Assembly (NCBI RefSeq): GCF_001886615.1
Contig: NZ_CP018139.1
Span: 2,728,001 to 2,792,000, forward strand
Length of the DNA stretch: 64,000 nt
Source: Halomonas aestuarii
Lineage (GTDB): Bacteria > Pseudomonadota > Gammaproteobacteria > Pseudomonadales > Halomonadaceae
Direction of reading: 5' to 3'
Shown: in pieces, positions 48,705 through 60,500 of the stretch
How positions within the stretch are numbered: position 1 is the stretch's first letter
Layout of the letters: each line of letters opens with the position of its first letter
Made by a program: the position numbers and the translations under genes
The notes under the pieces: generated by a model
What the model saw: the letters and a program-made list of their open reading frames with translations, nothing else
Database searches by the model: none
What the model was told of the DNA's origin: nothing

Positions 48705-50942
48705 TCAGTCCTGGGCGACCAGCGCCAGGGCGTCGTTCAGGGTCTTGCTGGGACGCATGACGGCACGCGCCAGCTCAGGGTCTGCATGGTAGTACCCCCC
48801 GATCTCCACCGGGTGCCCCTGCACACCGTTCAGCTCTTCGAGAATGGTCGCCTCGTTGGCCGTCAACGTCTCGGCCAGGCGCGTGAAGAGTTTCTTGAGC
48901 TCGGCATCCTCGTCCTGGGCGGCCAGGGCCTGGGCCCAGTAGAGGGCGAGGTAGAAGTGGCTGCCGCGGTTGTCCAGCTCCCCCGCCTTGCGGGAGGGCG
49001 ACTTGTTGTGCTCGAGGAACTCACCGGTGGCCTTGTCCAGCGCCTCGGCCAGCAGGGTCGCGCGGGCGTTGCCGAACTGCTTGGCGAGATGCTCCAGGGA
49101 GGCCCCCATGGCGAGGAACTCGCCGAGGCTGTCCCAGCGCAAGTGGTTTTCCTCGAGGAGCTGCTGGACGTGCTTGGGCGCCGAACCGCCGGCCCCGGTC
49201 TCGAACATGCCGCCACCGGCCATCAGGGGCACGATGGAGAGCATCTTGGCGCTGGTGCCCAGCTCCAGGATCGGGAACAGGTCGGTGAGGTAGTCGCGCA
49301 GGATGTTGCCGGTCACCGAGATGGTGTCGAGGCCGCGGACCACGCGCTCGAGGGTGTAGCGCATGGCCCGGACCTGGGACATGATCTGGATGTCGAGCCC
49401 CTCGGTGTCATGCTCCTCGAGGTAGGCCCTGACCTTCTTGATCAGTTCATTCTCGTGCGGGCGGTAGGGGTCGAGCCAGAACACGGCCGGCATGCCGGAG
49501 TCGCGGCAGCGGTCCACCGCCAGCTTCACCCAGTCGCGGATCGGCGCATCCTTGACCTGGCACATCCGCCAGATATCGCCTTCCTCGACGGTCTGGGAGA
49601 GCAGCACCTCGCCGGTCTCCAGGTCGGTGATGTTGGCGACGCCGTCCTCCGGGGCCTCGAAGGTCTTGTCGTGGGAGCCATACTCCTCGGCCTTCTGGGC
49701 CATCAGGCCGACGTTGGGCACGGTGCCCATGGTGGCCGGGTCGAAGGCGCCATTCCATTTGCAGAAGTTGATCATCTCCTGGTAGATGCGCGCGAAGGTC
49801 GACTCCGGCATCACCGCCTTGACGTCCTTGAGGCGGCCGTCGGCGCCGTACATCTTGCCGCCGGCACGAATCATGGCGGGCATCGAGGCGTCCACGATCA
49901 CATCGCTGGGCGAGTGGAAGTTGGTGATGCCGCGTGCCGAGTCCACCATGGCCAGTTCCGGCCGCTGGTCGTGGCACGCGTGCAGGTCGCGGATGACCTC
50001 CTCGCGCTGGGTCTCGGGCAGGGTGTCGATCTTCTCGTACAGGTTCGCCATGCCGTTGTTGACGTCGACGCCCAGCTCATCGAACAGCGCGCCGTGCTTC
50101 TCGAAGGCTTCCTTGTAGAAGATCTTCACGCAGTGGCCGAACACGATGGGGTGCGAGACCTTCATCATCGTCGCCTTGACGTGCAGGGAGAACATCACGC
50201 CGGTCTTGCGCGCATCCTCGATTTCCCGCTCGTAGAACTCGAGCAGCGCCTTCTTGCTCATGAACATGCTGTCGATGACCTCGCCTTCCTGCAGGGAGAT
50301 CTCGGGCTTGAGCACGCGTGTCTGGCCGCTGTTGGTGATCAGCTCCATCTTCACCTTGCGGGGGCGATCCAGGGTCATCGACTTCTCGCCGTGGTAGAAG
50401 TCGCCGCCGTGCATGTGAGAGACGTGGCTCCGTGAGGCCTGGCTCCACTCTCCCATGTGATGCGGGTACTTGCGGGCGTAGGCCTTGACGGCCTTGGGCG
50501 CACGGCGGTCGGAGTTGCCTTCACGCAGCACCGGGTTGACGGCGCTCCCCTTGACCTTGTTGTAGCGCGCCTGGATGTCTTTCTCTTCGTCGCTCTTCGG
50601 CTCGTACGGGTAGTCCGGCAGGGGATAGCCCTGTCCCTGCAGCTCCTTGATGGCCTCATGAAGCTGCGGCATGGACGCGCTGATGTTGGGCAGCTTGATG
50701 ATGTTGGCTTCCGGCGTCTTGGCCAGGGCGCCCAGTTCGGCCAGATGATCCTCGACACGCTGGTCTTCTGCCAGATAGTCGGGAAACAGCGAGAGAATCC
50801 GTGCCGCCAGGGAGATGTCGCGGGTTTCCACGTCGATACCGGCAGCGTCGGTGAAGGCGTCGATGATCGGTAGCAGCGAGTGGGTCGCCAGCGCAGGCGC
50901 TTCGTCGGTAAAGGTGTAGATAATCTTCGGCGTGTGGGGCAT
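48705..50942 (-). CDS. NADP-dependent isocitrate dehydrogenase, monomeric type
   Basis: TCA-cycle enzyme making 2-oxoglutarate, CO2 and NADPH. The 745-residue protein is the monomeric IDH-II type (as in Azotobacter and Vibrio), unrelated in length to the dimeric form next door. Characteristic stretches: [110 protein letters not shown] lies ahead of the ATG; the open frame extends 51 codons further into the divergent promoter region. It is divergent from icd across 179 bases. This form is often called icd2 or idh. Confidence 0.95.
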   Translation of the reverse strand: MPHTPKIIYTFTDEAPALATHSLLPIIDAFTDAAGIDVETRDISLAARILSLFPDYLAEDQRVEDHLAELGALAKTPEANIIKLPNISASMPQLHEAIKELQGQGYPLPDYPYEPKSDEEKDIQARYNKVKGSAVNPVLREGNSDRRAPKAVKAYARKYPHHMGEWSQASRSHVSHMHGGDFYHGEKSMTLDRPRKVKMELITNSGQTRVLKPEISLQEGEVIDSMFMSKKALLEFYEREIEDARKTGVMFSLHVKATMMKVSHPIVFGHCVKIFYKEAFEKHGALFDELGVDVNNGMANLYEKIDTLPETQREEVIRDLHACHDQRPELAMVDSARGITNFHSPSDVIVDASMPAMIRAGGKMYGADGRLKDVKAVMPESTFARIYQEMINFCKWNGAFDPATMGTVPNVGLMAQKAEEYGSHDKTFEAPEDGVANITDLETGEVLLSQTVEEGDIWRMCQVKDAPIRDWVKLAVDRCRDSGMPAVFWLDPYRPHENELIKKVRAYLEEHDTEGLDIQIMSQVRAMRYTLERVVRGLDTISVTGNILRDYLTDLFPILELGTSAKMLSIVPLMAGGGMFETGAGGSAPKHVQQLLEENHLRWDSLGEFLAMGASLEHLAKQFGNARATLLAEALDKATGEFLEHNKSPSRKAGELDNRGSHFYLALYWAQALAAQDEDAELKKLFTRLAETLTANEATILEELNGVQGHPVEIGGYYHADPELARAVMRPSKTLNDALALVAQD

Positions 50943-51031
50943 GGGGCGTGGATCTCCCTGGTCACTGCGGTGGCATGGAATTGGGGTGCCATGCGCGGGC
51001 GCCCCGGCGGAGGTGGACAAGCCTACCAAGA

Positions 51032-51041
51032 TTGTCGACAA
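51032..51041. promoter_or_regulatory. Palindrome in the divergent isocitrate dehydrogenase promoter region
   Basis: TTGTCGACAA is a perfect 10-bp palindrome 90 bases from both starts. A second inverted repeat (TGAGTGG 51072-51078 with CCACTCA 51092-51098) brackets TACACT, a possible -10 for icd. Either could bind a regulator that balances the two genes. Confidence 0.35.
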
Positions 51042-51121
51042 GTGTCCCGCGCAGCTTACTCCCGCCGGGGGTGAGTGGTACACTCCGGGCTCCACTCAAT
51101 AGACCAAAAGGGGAGTTCGCC

Positions 51122-52378
<1,257 letters not shown>

Positions 52379-52396
52379 GTCGCGACGCTGGCCCCG

Positions 52397-52433
52397 GGGC
52401 CCCCGTCCGCCGCAGGGTGGATGGGGGCCCTTT
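52397..52433 (+). terminator. Terminator of icd
   Basis: GGGCCCCC (52397-52404) pairs with GGGGGCCC (52423-52430); the stem continues inward with G-T pairs, and TTT follows. It lies 18 bases after the stop. Confidence 0.75.
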
Positions 52434-52524
52434 GCGTTGAGGCACAGCGGTGCCGACAACTGACGGTGAACCCTGCCGGCGCGGCGGCGTCCAATCAAGG
52501 TTGAGATGATCGGCGGCGTGCGGC

Positions 52525-52553
52525 TTGTCGAGATGGATAGTGGCTCTTATGTT
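52525..52553 (+). promoter_or_regulatory. Candidate promoter of clpS
   Basis: TTGTCG (52525-52530), 17 bases, TATGTT (52548-52553). If real, the upstream in-frame start codons at and before 52549 cannot be used, supporting the ATG at 52606. Confidence 0.4.
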
Positions 52554-52605
52554 CTGTAGAGACAAAGTGGCGTGGCGATCGTGGCAGGCCTCCCCGACGG
52601 GAGGC

Positions 52606-52944
52606 ATGACGCGTCCCCCCGGTCCCGAGGATGGCTCCGAGGGAGAGGACGGCGACCTGGCGGTGCAGAATGCCGACCCGGAAGTCGCGCGTCCCTCCAT
52701 GTACAAGGTGGTGCTGCACAACGATGACTTCACTCCCATGGAGTTCGTCGTCGAGGTGTTGCAGACCTTCTTTCATATGGACAGCGAGACCGCGGTGCAG
52801 GTCATGCTGACCGTGCACACGCGTGGCAAGGCGACCTGCGGTGTCTTCACCCACGACATCGCGGAAACCAAAAGCCATCAGGTCAATCAATATGCAAGAG
52901 AGTGTCAGCATCCGCTGCTGTGCGACATCGAGGCGGCGGACTGA
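52606..52944 (+). CDS. clpS: ATP-dependent Clp protease adaptor ClpS
   Basis: Adaptor that binds N-degron substrates and hands them to ClpA-ClpP (112 residues; E. coli 106). A flexible acidic N-terminus ([14 protein letters not shown]) precedes the core: [27 protein letters not shown] (substrate pocket with NDD), [19 protein letters not shown], and ARECQHPLL. The start is uncertain. ATG 52606 gives the family length, but a GGGAGG lies almost against it and is buried in a hairpin; longer starts at 52549 and 52525 overlap a candidate promoter. clpA follows after 137 bases, the usual pairing. Confidence 0.9.
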   Translation: MTRPPGPEDGSEGEDGDLAVQNADPEVARPSMYKVVLHNDDFTPMEFVVEVLQTFFHMDSETAVQVMLTVHTRGKATCGVFTHDIAETKSHQVNQYARECQHPLLCDIEAAD

Positions 52945-53081
52945 GCGGCATGGTCCAGAAGGGCGTGCGGTGGTTCAGCGTTGAAGGGAGACTTGCAACG
53001 GCGCCGTTTGTACCCGATGTTGATGATGCCGGACCATGAATGATCCGACGCGACGCCCTGAGCGGCGAGAAGGGGACTGCC

Positions 53082-55357
53082 ATGCTGAGTAAAGAACTTG
53101 AACTGACCCTGAACACGGCATTCACCGTGGCCCGCTCCAAGCGCCACGAGTTCATGACCGTGGAGCACCTGCTGCTGGCACTGCTCGACAACGCCTCGGC
53201 GGCGGACGTGCTGCGTGCCTGCGGGGCCAACCTCGACAAGCTGCGGTCCGACCTGCAGGATTTCATCAACTCCACCACCCCGCTGATTCCCGAGGACCAG
53301 TCCGACCGGGAGACCCAACCGACCCTGGGCTTCCAGCGCGTGCTGCAGCGGGCGGTCTTCCACGTCCAGTCCTCGGGCAAGAGCGAAGTCACCGGGGCCA
53401 ACGTGCTGGTGGCGATCTTCTCCGAACAGGAGAGCCAGGCGGTCTACTTCCTCAAGCAGCAGAACGTTGCTCGGGTCGATGCCGTCAACTACATCGCCCA
53501 TGGCATCTCCAAGGTGGCAGGCCATGGCCAGAGCCAGTCCTCCCCCTCGCCCGAGGCCGAGGAGGCCGAGGAGGGCGGTACCGAGACGGGTTCCAATCCC
53601 CTGACCAGCTATGCCACCAACCTCAACGAGCAGGCGCGGCTGGGCAAGATCGATCCGCTGATCGGTCGCGAGCACGAGCTGGAGCGCGTGGTACAGATCC
53701 TGGCGCGCCGCCGCAAGAACAACCCCCTGCTGGTGGGCGAGGCCGGTGTCGGCAAGACCGCCATCGCCGAGGGGCTGGCCAAGCGCGTCGTCGAGGAGGA
53801 CGTGCCCGAGGTGATCAGCGATGCCGTGGTCTACTCGCTGGACATGGGCGCGCTGCTGGCCGGCACCAAGTACCGGGGTGACTTCGAGAAGCGCCTGAAG
53901 AACCTGCTGGCCGAGCTGCGCAAGCAGCCCAACGCCATCCTGTTCATCGACGAGATCCATACGGTGATCGGCGCGGGTGCTGCCTCCGGCGGGGTCATGG
54001 ATGCCTCCAACCTGCTCAAGCCGCTGCTCTCCTCGGGGAGCTGCGCTGCATCGGCTCCACCACCTTCCAGGAGTACCGCGGGATCTTCGAGAAGGACCGT
54101 GCCCTGGCCCGCCGCTTCCAGAAGGTCGACGTCCTGGCGCCTTCGGTGGAGGACACCACCCGGATCCTCAAGGGGCTGCGTTCGCGCTTCGAGGAACACC
54201 ACCAGCTCAAGTACACCGATGCGGCGCTGGAGAGTGCGGCGCGGCTGTCGGATCGCTACATCAACGACCGTCACCTGCCGGACAAGGCCATCGACGTGAT
54301 CGACGAGGCCGGGGCCCATCAGCGGCTGCTGCCGCCGGAGGTGCGCGTCGATACCATCGACGTGGACCAGGTCGAGGCCGTGGTGGCGTCCATCGCGCGG
54401 ATTCCGCCGAAGAGCGTCTCCAGCTCCGACCGCAAGCTGCTGGCCAACATCGACCGCGACCTCAAGATGCTGGTGTTCGGCCAGGACGAGGCCATCGACA
54501 GCCTCGCCGCGGCGATCAAGCTGTCGCGGGCCGGCCTCAAGTCGCCGGACAAGCCGGTCGGCAGCTTCCTGTTCGCCGGTCCCACCGGGGTGGGCAAGAC
54601 CGAGGTGGCCCGCCAGCTCTCCCACATCATGGGCATCGAGCTGGTGCGCTTCGACATGTCCGAGTACATGGAGCGCCACACCGTGTCGCGTCTGATCGGC
54701 GCGCCTCCCGGCTATGTCGGCTACGACCAGGGCGGGCTGCTCACCGAGGCAATCACTAAGCAGCCCCACTGCGTGCTGCTGCTCGACGAGATCGAGAAGG
54801 CCCATCCCGAGGTCTTCAACCTGCTGTTGCAGGTCATGGACCACGGTCGCCTGACCGACAACAACGGCCGCGAGGCGGACTTCCGCCACGTGATCCTGAT
54901 CATGACCTCCAATGCCGGGGTCGAGCAGGCCACCCGGCGTTCCATCGGCTTCCAGAGCCAGGACCACTCCACCGATGCCATGGAGGTGATCCGCAAGACC
55001 TTCTCGCCGGAGTTCCGCAACCGCCTGGACGGCATCATCCAGTTCCATGCCCTGCCCACCTCGGTGGTGCGCAACGTGGTGGACAAGTTCCTGGTGGAGC
55101 TGCAGGCGCAGCTCGACGAGAAGCGGGTTCAGCTCGACGTGGACGATGCGGCGCGGGAATGGCTGGCCGAGAAGGGCTACGACCCCGACATGGGGGCACG
55201 CCCGATGGCCCGCCTGATCCAGGAGAAGCTCAAGAAGCCGCTGGCCGAGCTGATCCTGTTCGGCGAGCTCGCCGAGCACGGTGGCGTGGTGCACGTCAGC
55301 GTGGAAGCAGGCGAGCTGCATCTGGCCACGGAGTCGGAGCTGGCCGACGCGCCCTGA
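53082..55357 (+). pseudogene. clpA: ATP-dependent Clp protease ATPase subunit ClpA, frameshifted
   Basis: AAA+ unfoldase that feeds substrates to ClpP. Corrected by one base, the product is 758 residues, exactly the E. coli length. The first frame encodes the N-domain (MLSKELELTLNTAF) and AAA-1 with Walker [15 protein letters not shown] and Walker B AILFIDEIHTVIGAG, as far as LLSSG (about residue 319). There a run of four Gs (54035-54038) is one G short; the match resumes in another frame as ELRCIGSTTFQEYRGIFEKD and continues to the end through AAA-2 (GPTGVGKTEVAR) and the ClpP-binding region. As written, translation stops at 54299 after 87 unrelated residues. It is either a real null mutation or a homopolymer sequencing error; everything else is intact. 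GAGAAGGGG precedes the ATG. Confidence 0.93.
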
Positions 55358-55385
55358 CGGGACGCGGTCGACCGACGGCACACAG

Positions 55386-55416
55386 CGCCCTGTCTACGGA
55401 CGGGGCGTTGTTCGTT
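55386..55416 (+). terminator. Terminator of clpA
   Basis: CGCCCTGTC (55386-55394) pairs with GACGGGGCG (55399-55407), one G-T pair, TACG loop, then TTGTTCGTT. It is 28 bases after the clpA stop. Confidence 0.75.
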
Positions 55417-55472
55417 CAGGCAGGACAGCGGGGGAGAGGGCGGTCGCGGATCGCGGCCGGCACTCGAACGAC

Positions 55473-55496
55473 GGTCCGGGCCCTGATGGCCCGACC
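55473..55496 (-). terminator. Terminator of infA
   Basis: GGTCCGGGCC (55473-55482) pairs with GGCCCGACC (55488-55496), one bulged base. On the minus strand GTCGTTCG follows. It begins 5 bases beyond the infA stop. Confidence 0.6.
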
Positions 55497-55501
55497 GACG
55501 C

Positions 55502-55720
55502 TCAGCGGGCGCGGTAGACGATGCGGCCCTTGGACAGGTCGTAGGGGGTCAGCTCGACCTTGACCTTGTCGCCGGTGAGGATGCGGATGTAGTGCTTGCG
55601 CATCTTGCCGGAGATGTGCGCGGTGACCACGTGGCCGTTCTCGAGCTCGACGCGGAACATGGTGTTGGGAAGGGTATCGACGACGACGCCTTCCATTTCG
55701 ATATGGTCTTCACGTGCCAT
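55502..55720 (-). CDS. infA: Translation initiation factor IF-1
   Basis: Essential 72-residue OB-fold factor that binds the A site of the 30S subunit. The sequence is the standard IF-1: [65 protein letters not shown]. It is in its usual place between clpA and the aminoacyl-transferase genes, convergent with clpA. The 135-base gap to bpt/ate suggests its own promoter; TTGACG at about 55830 on the minus strand with TATCGC 17 bases on is a weak candidate. Confidence 0.97.
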   Translation of the reverse strand: MAREDHIEMEGVVVDTLPNTMFRVELENGHVVTAHISGKMRKHYIRILTGDKVKVELTPYDLSKGRIVYRAR

Positions 55721-55855
55721 ATAGGCGGTTCCTCGCGGATGATGACAGAAACAGGCGGCACGTAGTCACGGTCGGGCCGTCCGTGCCGACAGGATAGCGC
55801 GATATTGTGCCGCATGCCGCTCGTCAAGGCAAAGGAACCCTGGTGTCGCGTGTGG

Positions 55856-56605
55856 CTACCGGGACGGGATCATGCGCCGCCAGTGGCGACCGTCGAGCAT
55901 TTCCAGCGGCTGGAAGGACTGCTTGTAGTTCATCTTGCGGCACTCGCGGATCCAGTAACCGAGATAGACGTGGGGCAGGCCCAGGTCGAGGGCGCGCTGG
56001 ACCAGGCTGAGCACGGCCAGGGTGCCCAGCGAGCGGCGTTCCATCTCGGGGACGGGGTCGAAGAAGGTATAGATGGCCGAGAGGCCGTGCTCGAGCTGGT
56101 CGAAGGCCGAGACGGCCACCAGGCGGCCATCGAGGCGGAACTCCAGCAGGCGCGCATAGGCCTGGTCGAGGGTCAGGAAGGTGCGATACTGCTCGTGGCT
56201 TGGCGGATACATGTCGCCATCGGCGTGACGCGTCCGGACGTAGTGTGCGTAGAGGGCATAGTGCTCGGCATCGAAGAGGGCCGGGCGCACGTGCAGGGTG
56301 AGGTCGGCATTGCGGTTCATCAGCTTGCGCTGGGTGCGGTTCGGTGAGAATGCGTCCACCGGGATGCGCACCGAGATGCAGGCGTTGCAGGCGTCACAGT
56401 GTGGCCGATAGAGATGGCGGCCGCTGCGCCGGAAGCCGAGCAGTGCCAGGGCATCGTACACGCCCTGGCCCGGCGACTCCTGGGGATCGAGGAACAGGGT
56501 GGTCGCCTCATGGCCTTCCAGGTAGCTGCAGGCATGGGGCACGGTCAGGAAGAAGCGCAGGTCCCTGACGGGCTGCCGGGGGGCATTGCTGCTCAAGGCT
56601 GCCAT
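55856..56605 (-). CDS. bpt: Aspartate/glutamate leucyltransferase (Bpt), ATE/BPT family
   Basis: Attaches an N-degron residue from aminoacyl-tRNA to proteins with acidic N-termini, making them ClpS substrates (249 residues). Family features: DLRFFLTVPHACSYLEGHEATTLFLDP, the Cys cluster HCDACNACISVRIPVDAF, MNRNADL, and YLGYWIRECRKMNYKQSFQPLE. Proteobacterial members of this length are usually leucyl (Bpt) rather than arginyl (Ate) transferases; the choice cannot be made by eye. GAGGAG directly abuts the annotated ATG, leaving no spacer, while a TTG at codon 4 is 9 bases from AGGAG, so the true start may be that TTG. It follows aat by 22 bases. Confidence 0.9.
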   Translation of the reverse strand: MAALSSNAPRQPVRDLRFFLTVPHACSYLEGHEATTLFLDPQESPGQGVYDALALLGFRRSGRHLYRPHCDACNACISVRIPVDAFSPNRTQRKLMNRNADLTLHVRPALFDAEHYALYAHYVRTRHADGDMYPPSHEQYRTFLTLDQAYARLLEFRLDGRLVAVSAFDQLEHGLSAIYTFFDPVPEMERRSLGTLAVLSLVQRALDLGLPHVYLGYWIRECRKMNYKQSFQPLEMLDGRHWRRMIPSR

Positions 56606-56627
56606 CTCCTCTGAATCAGTAGCCCGG

Positions 56628-57362
56628 TCATGTGGTGGCGCCGATCATGGCGAAGGACCAGGTCGGAGACATGACGCCCGTGGTCGTCTCCCGGCGGTCA
56701 TGTCCTGGCTCACCCAGCCACTGATCAAGATAGCCGATGAACTCGTTCCGGGCGATATCCCTGGCGCCCAGGCTGGCCAGGTGTGCGGTGTGCATCTGGC
56801 AGTCGATCAGCCGGCCATCGCCGGCGGCCATGGCCCTGGCGAGCTGGACCAGGGCGACCTTCGAGGCATCGGGTCGCCGCGAGAACATCGACTCGCCGAA
56901 GAACACCGGCCCCATGGCCACGCCATAGAGGCCGCCCACCAGCTGATCGGCCTGCCATACCTCCACCGAGTGCGCCGCGCCGAGCCGGTGCAGCCGCGTG
57001 TAGGCGGCGCGCATCTCGCGGGTGATCCAGGTGCCGGGCTGGCCGTCACGGGGAGCCGCGCAGGCCGCCATCACTGCCTCGAAGGCGCGGTCGGCGGTGA
57101 TGGTGAACCCGGCGTTGCGCAGCCGCTTGGCGAGGCTTCGCCGCACGCGGATCTCGCCGGGAACCAGCACCATGCGGGGGTCCGGGGTCCACCACAGGAT
57201 CGGCTGGTTACCGCTGAACCAGGGGAAGATGCCATGGCGGTAGGCGGCCAGCAACCAGTCCGGGGTCAGGGCGCCGCCTGCGGCCAGCAGGCCGTCGGGG
57301 TCGCGCAGGGCGGACTCGACGGGCGGGAAGCAGACGGGGTGATCGGGTAGCCAGGGCAGCAT
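56628..57362 (-). CDS. aat: Leucyl/phenylalanyl-tRNA--protein transferase
   Basis: Adds Leu or Phe to proteins with N-terminal Lys or Arg, creating N-degrons read by ClpS-ClpAP. It has 244 residues with FPPVESALRDPDGLLAAGGALTPDWLLAAYRHGIFPWFS, WWTPDPRMVL, GTWITREMRAAYTRLHRLGAAHSVEVW, GGLYGVAMGPVFFGESMFS. AGAGG lies before the ATG. It is first in an aat-bpt pair, with infA downstream, and divergent from ftsK. Together with bpt it covers both basic and acidic N-termini. Confidence 0.95.
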   Translation of the reverse strand: MLPWLPDHPVCFPPVESALRDPDGLLAAGGALTPDWLLAAYRHGIFPWFSGNQPILWWTPDPRMVLVPGEIRVRRSLAKRLRNAGFTITADRAFEAVMAACAAPRDGQPGTWITREMRAAYTRLHRLGAAHSVEVWQADQLVGGLYGVAMGPVFFGESMFSRRPDASKVALVQLARAMAAGDGRLIDCQMHTAHLASLGARDIARNEFIGYLDQWLGEPGHDRRETTTGVMSPTWSFAMIGATT

Positions 57363-57515
57363 GGGGCCTCTTCCGTGGGGGCGGCTCGTCCAGTCTGCCC
57401 CGCCGCGGGATAGGGCTCAAGGCATGCCGGCCCCTGTGATGGTGAGCGCTTGCTCGGTATGATTGAAGGCCATTAGATCCACAAGACGCCATGTTGGCGC
57501 AAGGGAGGTGGCCGC

Positions 57516-60500
57516 TTGAGTGTCAATAAGAGGACCGCGTCGCGTCGGGTGACGGCGGCGAATGCCAGGGAAAAGGCGAAACGCGTCGGCCTGCGGCTGC
57601 AGGGGGCGACCCGCGAGGGCGTGGTGATCCTGCTGCTGGCCGCCTGTGTCTTCCTGCTGCTGGCACTCTACAGCTTTCGCGCCGAAGACCCCGGCTGGTC
57701 GAGCAGCGGTCCGGAAACCGAGGTCGCCAACTGGATGGGGCCCATCGGGGCCTGGCTCGCCGACGTGCTCTATTCGCTGTTCGGCGTGAGCGCCCTCTGG
57801 TGGCCCGGCATGCTGGGGTTCGCGGCCTGGTGGCTGATCCGTTCGCGCCAGGTGCGCTTCGAATGGGACCCCACCGCTCTGGCGGTTCGCTGCGGGGGCC
57901 TGGTGCTGCTGTTGCTGGGGACCACCACCTTGGGAGCGCTGCACTTCTACCGTCCCGACGGCCCCTTGCCCTACTCGACGGGCGGCATCCTCGGTGAGGG
58001 CCTGGTCGGTGCCCTCATGCCCCTGGTGGGGGCGGGCGGTACCGGCCTGCTGTCGGTGGCTGCCATGCTCTGTGGCTTCCCCCTGTTCACCGGCCTCTCC
58101 TGGCTGACGGTCATGGACGAATTGGGTCACCGCAGCCTGGCGGCATGGCGCTGGGTGGTCGACCGGTTCGGCCTGGTGCGTGAACGGCGCGCCGAGCGGC
58201 GCGACCTCGACCGGGAGGTGCCCGAGCCCCCGACCACCGAGCCGGTGCCAGAGGAGGCGGTCAGCGAGGCCGAGGAACGGCCAAGCTGGTGGCAGCGGCT
58301 GGGCGGCGGTCGGCGTCGCGAGGGCGACCGTGGCACGGCGGCCGAGCAGGCCTCGCGACGCGAGCCCGACTTCGGCAACGACGGGGAGACCGATATTCCC
58401 TGGGAAGTGCCCGCGCATACGCCGTCGGCCAAGCGTCCCGAGGCCGCCTACACGGCTCGTCTCGCGAGGGGCGCGGGAGAGCCGGGGGGAGGTGCCGGCA
58501 GGTCGTCTGCGGCCGCGGATAGCCCGGCCCCGTCGCGGCCCGAGGCGACGGTGGCCGACGCCCCGAGCCCCCGGGAGCCGCGGGTGTTCTCGTCCGCCGA
58601 CCCGAAGCGGTCGGGCCCCGAGCCCGGCATGCCACGGGAGGAGGCTACCGGCCTCCGGCGCCAGGACGCCGATGCCTCCGGCGCACGACGCGTGCCGGAG
58701 ACGGTGCCCGAGCCGGTGTTGCCCGATGACGATGAGGTGATCCCCGCCTGGCAGGGGCCTGCCCTGCGGGCCCGCCGTGACGATGATCCCCTCGGCAGCC
58801 CCCTCGAGGCGCCTGGCGACGACGCGAAACGTTCCGCCCAGGAAGACGCTCCGCCTCCTGCCCGCGCCTCCTCGGGTGCCTCGCCGCACTCGCCCGCCCG
58901 GGAGGACCGGCGACACGAGCCGCGACTGGCCGACTGGCAGGCCGCCGATCACGACGTGGACGACGCCTCCGAGCCGTTCCTGTCCCCCCAGGCCGCAAGC
59001 GAACAGGCGGACAGTCATGCCGCGGTGCCCGTCAGGCGAGACCCCGGCTTCTCTCCTCCCGAGCCCGAGGCAGACGAGCACGAGGCCGAGGCAGACGAGC
59101 ACGAGGCCGGGGAGAACGCGCCCCGGGTGGCGAGCGCCGAACAGGCCCGCCAGGCCGAGGATGAGCCCGATGGACCGGCGCTCTGGACCGTGGAGCACCT
59201 CCAGAACCAGAGGCCGATGTTCGACCACCTGCCGGAGCCCGATGGTGAACTGCCGAGCATGCGGCTGCTGACGCCTCCCGAGCCCCAGCAGCGCAACTAT
59301 TCCCAACAGCAGCTCGCCGAGATGGCCGAGCTCCTCGAGACGCGACTTCGTGAGTATGGGGTCAGGGCCGAGGTGGTCGAGACCTGGCCGGGGCCGGTGA
59401 TCACGCGTTTCGAGATCAAGCCGGCGGCCGGCGTGAAGGTCTCGAAGATCAGCAACCTGGCCAAGGACCTGGCCCGGTCGCTGATGGTCAAGAGCGTGCG
59501 GGTGGTCGAGGTGATCCCCGGCCGGCCTACGGTGGGCATCGAGATCCCCAACCCGCACCGCGCCATGATCCGTCTGCGCGAGGTGATCGATTCCGACCGC
59601 TACCAGCACGAGGCGTCGGCGCTGACCCTGGCGCTGGGCCAGGACATCGGCGGTGGCCCGGTGGTCGCCAACCTGGGCAAGATGCCCCACCTGCTGGTAG
59701 CCGGCACCACCGGCTCGGGCAAGTCGGTGGGCGTCAACGCCATGCTGATCTCCATGCTGCTGAAGGCGACACCCGATGAGGTGCGCATGATCATGGTCGA
59801 TCCCAAGATGCTGGAGCTGTCGGTCTATGACGGCATCCCGCACCTGCTCGCGCCGGTGGTCACCGACATGAAGGAGGCGGCCAACGCGCTGCGCTGGTGC
59901 GTGGCCGAGATGGAGCGTCGCTACAAGCTGATGGCCTCCATGGGCGTGCGCAACATCGCCGGCTTCAACAGCAAGCTCGACGAGGCCGAACGGGCCGGTG
60001 CCCAGGTGGCCGACCCGCTCTGGGAGCCCCAGCCGTGGGAGATGCACCAGTCCCCGCCGGTGCTCGAGAAGCTGCCCTACATCGTGGTGGTGATCGACGA
60101 GTTCGCCGACATGTTCATGATCGTCGGCAAGAAGGTCGAGGAGCTGATCGCGCGCCTGGCCCAGAAGGCCCGTGCGGCCGGCATCCACCTGATCCTGGCC
60201 ACCCAGCGTCCCTCCGTGGACGTGGTGACTGGTCTGATCAAGGCCAACATACCCACCCGCATGGCGTTCCAGGTCTCCTCGAGGGTCGACTCGCGCACCA
60301 TCCTCGATCAGGGCGGTGCCGAGAACCTGCTGGGCCACGGTGACATGCTCTACCTGCCGGCCGGCTCCGGCATGCCGACCCGCGTGCACGGCGCCTTCGT
60401 CGACGACGACGAGGTCCACCGGGTGGTCGAGGACTGGAAGCGTCGCGGCGAGCCGGAGTACATCGACGAGATCCTCTCCGGCGGCGTCTCCGCCGAGGCC

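Noticed and set aside
53082..55357. Programmed frameshifting in clpA
   Set aside because: No slippery heptamer, downstream pseudoknot or family precedent; a missing G in a G run is the simpler account.
53831..55381. A 516-codon minus-strand open frame opposite clpA
   Set aside because: Antisense shadow. Its length does reflect that the clpA region is otherwise undamaged.
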